From Cupriavidus oxalaticus (GTDB lineage Bacteria > Pseudomonadota > Gammaproteobacteria > Burkholderiales > Burkholderiaceae), in NCBI RefSeq assembly GCF_004768545.1, contig NZ_CP038635.1:682001-746000 (forward strand): 64,000 bases of DNA, written 5' to 3'. The notes beneath the pieces are model-generated. The model saw only the letters and a program-made list of their open reading frames with translations. It did not search any database and was not told where the DNA came from. Below, one piece after another: positions 63,215 to 64,000 of the stretch; the first letter of the stretch is position 1; each line of letters begins with the position of its first letter. Position numbers and translations under genes: made by a program.

Positions 63215-63270
63215 GAGCAGGGAAGTCAGAACGGGCCTGGCTTGTCAGCAACCGGTCAGGCGCGAGCCGT

Positions 63271-63276
63271 TATAAT
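63271..63276 (+). promoter_or_regulatory. Perfect -10 hexamer (TATAAT) upstream of ppa
   Basis: TATAAT lies 43 bp before the ppa ATG. No good -35 is found at 16-18 bp; TTGTCA at 63242-63247 is 23 bp away, too far for a standard promoter. Confidence 0.5.
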
Positions 63277-63318
63277 GCCCGCCATCCGACAACACAGCGC
63301 AGGCATCTGGAGAACCGC

Positions 63319-63846
63319 ATGAGCTTCAACCTCGTCACCCCGGGCAAGGACATCCCCAACGATTTCAACGTCATCATCGAGATCTCGGCCCAGAGCGATC
63401 CGGTGAAGTACGAGGCAGACAAGGAAACCGGCCTGCTGTTCGTGGACCGCTTCATCGGCACCGGCATGCGCTATCCGGCCAACTACGGCTACATTCCGCA
63501 GACCCTGTCGGGCGACGGCGACCCGGTGGACGTGCTGGTGCTGTCCCCGTTCCCGATCCTGGCCGGCGCCGTGGTGCGCTGCCGTGCACTCGGCATGCTG
63601 AAGATGACCGACGAGTCGGGCGTGGACGCCAAGCTGGTCGCCGTGCCGGTGGACAAGCTGTCGCCCGCCACCGCCTACATGAAGGGCCTGTCGGACGTGC
63701 CGCAGAACCTGCTGGACCAGATCAAGCACTTCTTTGAGCACTACAAGGCACTGGAAGCCGGCAAGTGGGTCAAGGTCGAAGGCTGGGCCGGCATCGAGGA
63801 AGCCCACAAGGAAATCACCGACGGCGTGGCCAACTACAAGAAGTAA
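63319..63846 (+). CDS. ppa: Inorganic pyrophosphatase
   Basis: This 175-residue cytosolic enzyme hydrolyses pyrophosphate to phosphate and pulls biosynthetic reactions forward. The family I signature [10 protein letters not shown] (in [16 protein letters not shown]) carries the metal-binding Asp residues, and [31 protein letters not shown] and [21 protein letters not shown] match the E. coli enzyme. The length is normal for the hexameric bacterial form. CTGGAGA before the ATG supports the start. It is monocistronic, ending in a strong terminator. Confidence 0.97.
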   Translation: MSFNLVTPGKDIPNDFNVIIEISAQSDPVKYEADKETGLLFVDRFIGTGMRYPANYGYIPQTLSGDGDPVDVLVLSPFPILAGAVVRCRALGMLKMTDESGVDAKLVAVPVDKLSPATAYMKGLSDVPQNLLDQIKHFFEHYKALEAGKWVKVEGWAGIEEAHKEITDGVANYKK

Positions 63847-63864
63847 GCTGAACCGTCGCTGAAG

Positions 63865-63889
63865 AAACCCCGCCGCGGCGGGGTTTTTT
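63865..63889 (+). terminator. Rho-independent terminator of ppa
   Basis: The 16-bp palindrome CCCCGCCGCGGCGGGG is flanked by AAA and T6, 22 bp after the stop. Confidence 0.95.
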
Positions 63890-63975
63890 GTTGCCCGTCG
63901 CTTGATGGCGGTTAGGACCCGTCCGTGCCGCTTGCGCTACGCTGGGTCCGTGTCAACCAGGAAGGAGAACCCACC

Positions 63976-64000
63976 ATGAACCGCGCTACTCAGGGCATCA
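63976..64000 (+). CDS. Start of a further gene, cut by the window edge
   Basis: An ATG with a strong GAAGGAG 9 bp upstream opens a frame reading MNRATQGI to the window end. Eight codons are too few to name it. The clear ribosome site is the only support. Confidence 0.5.

Overview
The window is high-GC DNA with dense, short-spaced genes and strong GGAG-type ribosome binding sites. Its gene content points to a betaproteobacterium of the Burkholderiaceae, most likely Cupriavidus or a close relative. The hints are a groESL operon with both a sigma-70 promoter and a CIRCE operator, a hemL/rubredoxin/pilGHIJL block, a Tad pilus locus, and family-typical Kdp and PilL proteins. The genus is inferred from gene content and protein style; no database was searched. 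No rRNA, tRNA, insertion sequence, prophage or CRISPR array was seen.

Layout. 0.1-0.7 kb: a VapBC-type toxin-antitoxin pair. 0.7-4.9 kb (minus): a MASE1-PAS-GGDEF-EAL c-di-GMP protein whose stop codon overlaps the start of a HutC-like GntR regulator. 5.2-13.6 kb: an NTF2-like protein, a diheme cytochrome c, an acyltransferase, a two-subunit molybdenum hydroxylase, a winged-helix regulator, an MltF-like lytic transglycosylase and a small basic exported protein. 14.1-20.2 kb: a kdpFABC potassium pump operon led by an extra 54-residue membrane protein and followed by a TorF-type porin, with no kdpDE in the window. 20.5-22.7 kb: groES-groEL. 22.8-23.6 kb: a metallophosphoesterase.

23.7-36.5 kb (minus) is a complete-looking Tad/Flp pilus operon. 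In transcription order it holds two Flp pilins, the prepilin peptidase CpaA, an unusual AAA+ ATPase, CpaB, the secretin CpaC, a small lipoprotein, TadG, two TadE-like minor pilins, CpaE/TadZ, CpaF/TadA, TadB and TadC, and it ends at a clear terminator. 37.6-40.2 kb carries a GtrB/ArnC-type glycosyltransferase facing a VpsR-like sigma-54 activator. 41.5-43.8 kb holds a LysR regulator divergent from an MFS transporter. 43.8-45.8 kb is a lemA-TPM-TPM operon. 46-58 kb holds hemL, rubredoxin and the pilGHIJL chemosensory system for type IV pili, ending in a 1994-residue hybrid kinase. 58.2-59.0 kb has a Pro/Ala-rich envelope protein. 59.2-63.1 kb is an operon of aldehyde dehydrogenase, small membrane protein, SDR dehydrogenase and MFS transporter, preceded by a perfect 22-bp palindrome. 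ppa (inorganic pyrophosphatase) and the first codons of another gene close the window.

The strongest new observations are three. First, the kdp operon and the porin gene behind it share the same upstream architecture: a KdpE-box-like pair of hexamers, then GTTTTTACG exactly 40 bp after the start of the box. This suggests one regulon. Second, an uncharacterised AAA+ ATPase is embedded in the Tad operon. Third, a LacI-type palindrome sits in front of a small dehydrogenase/transporter operon whose regulator is not nearby. Several surface functions cluster here (Tad pilus, type IV pilus chemosensing, glycosyltransferase, VpsR-like and c-di-GMP proteins), which fits a region concerned with attachment and biofilm.
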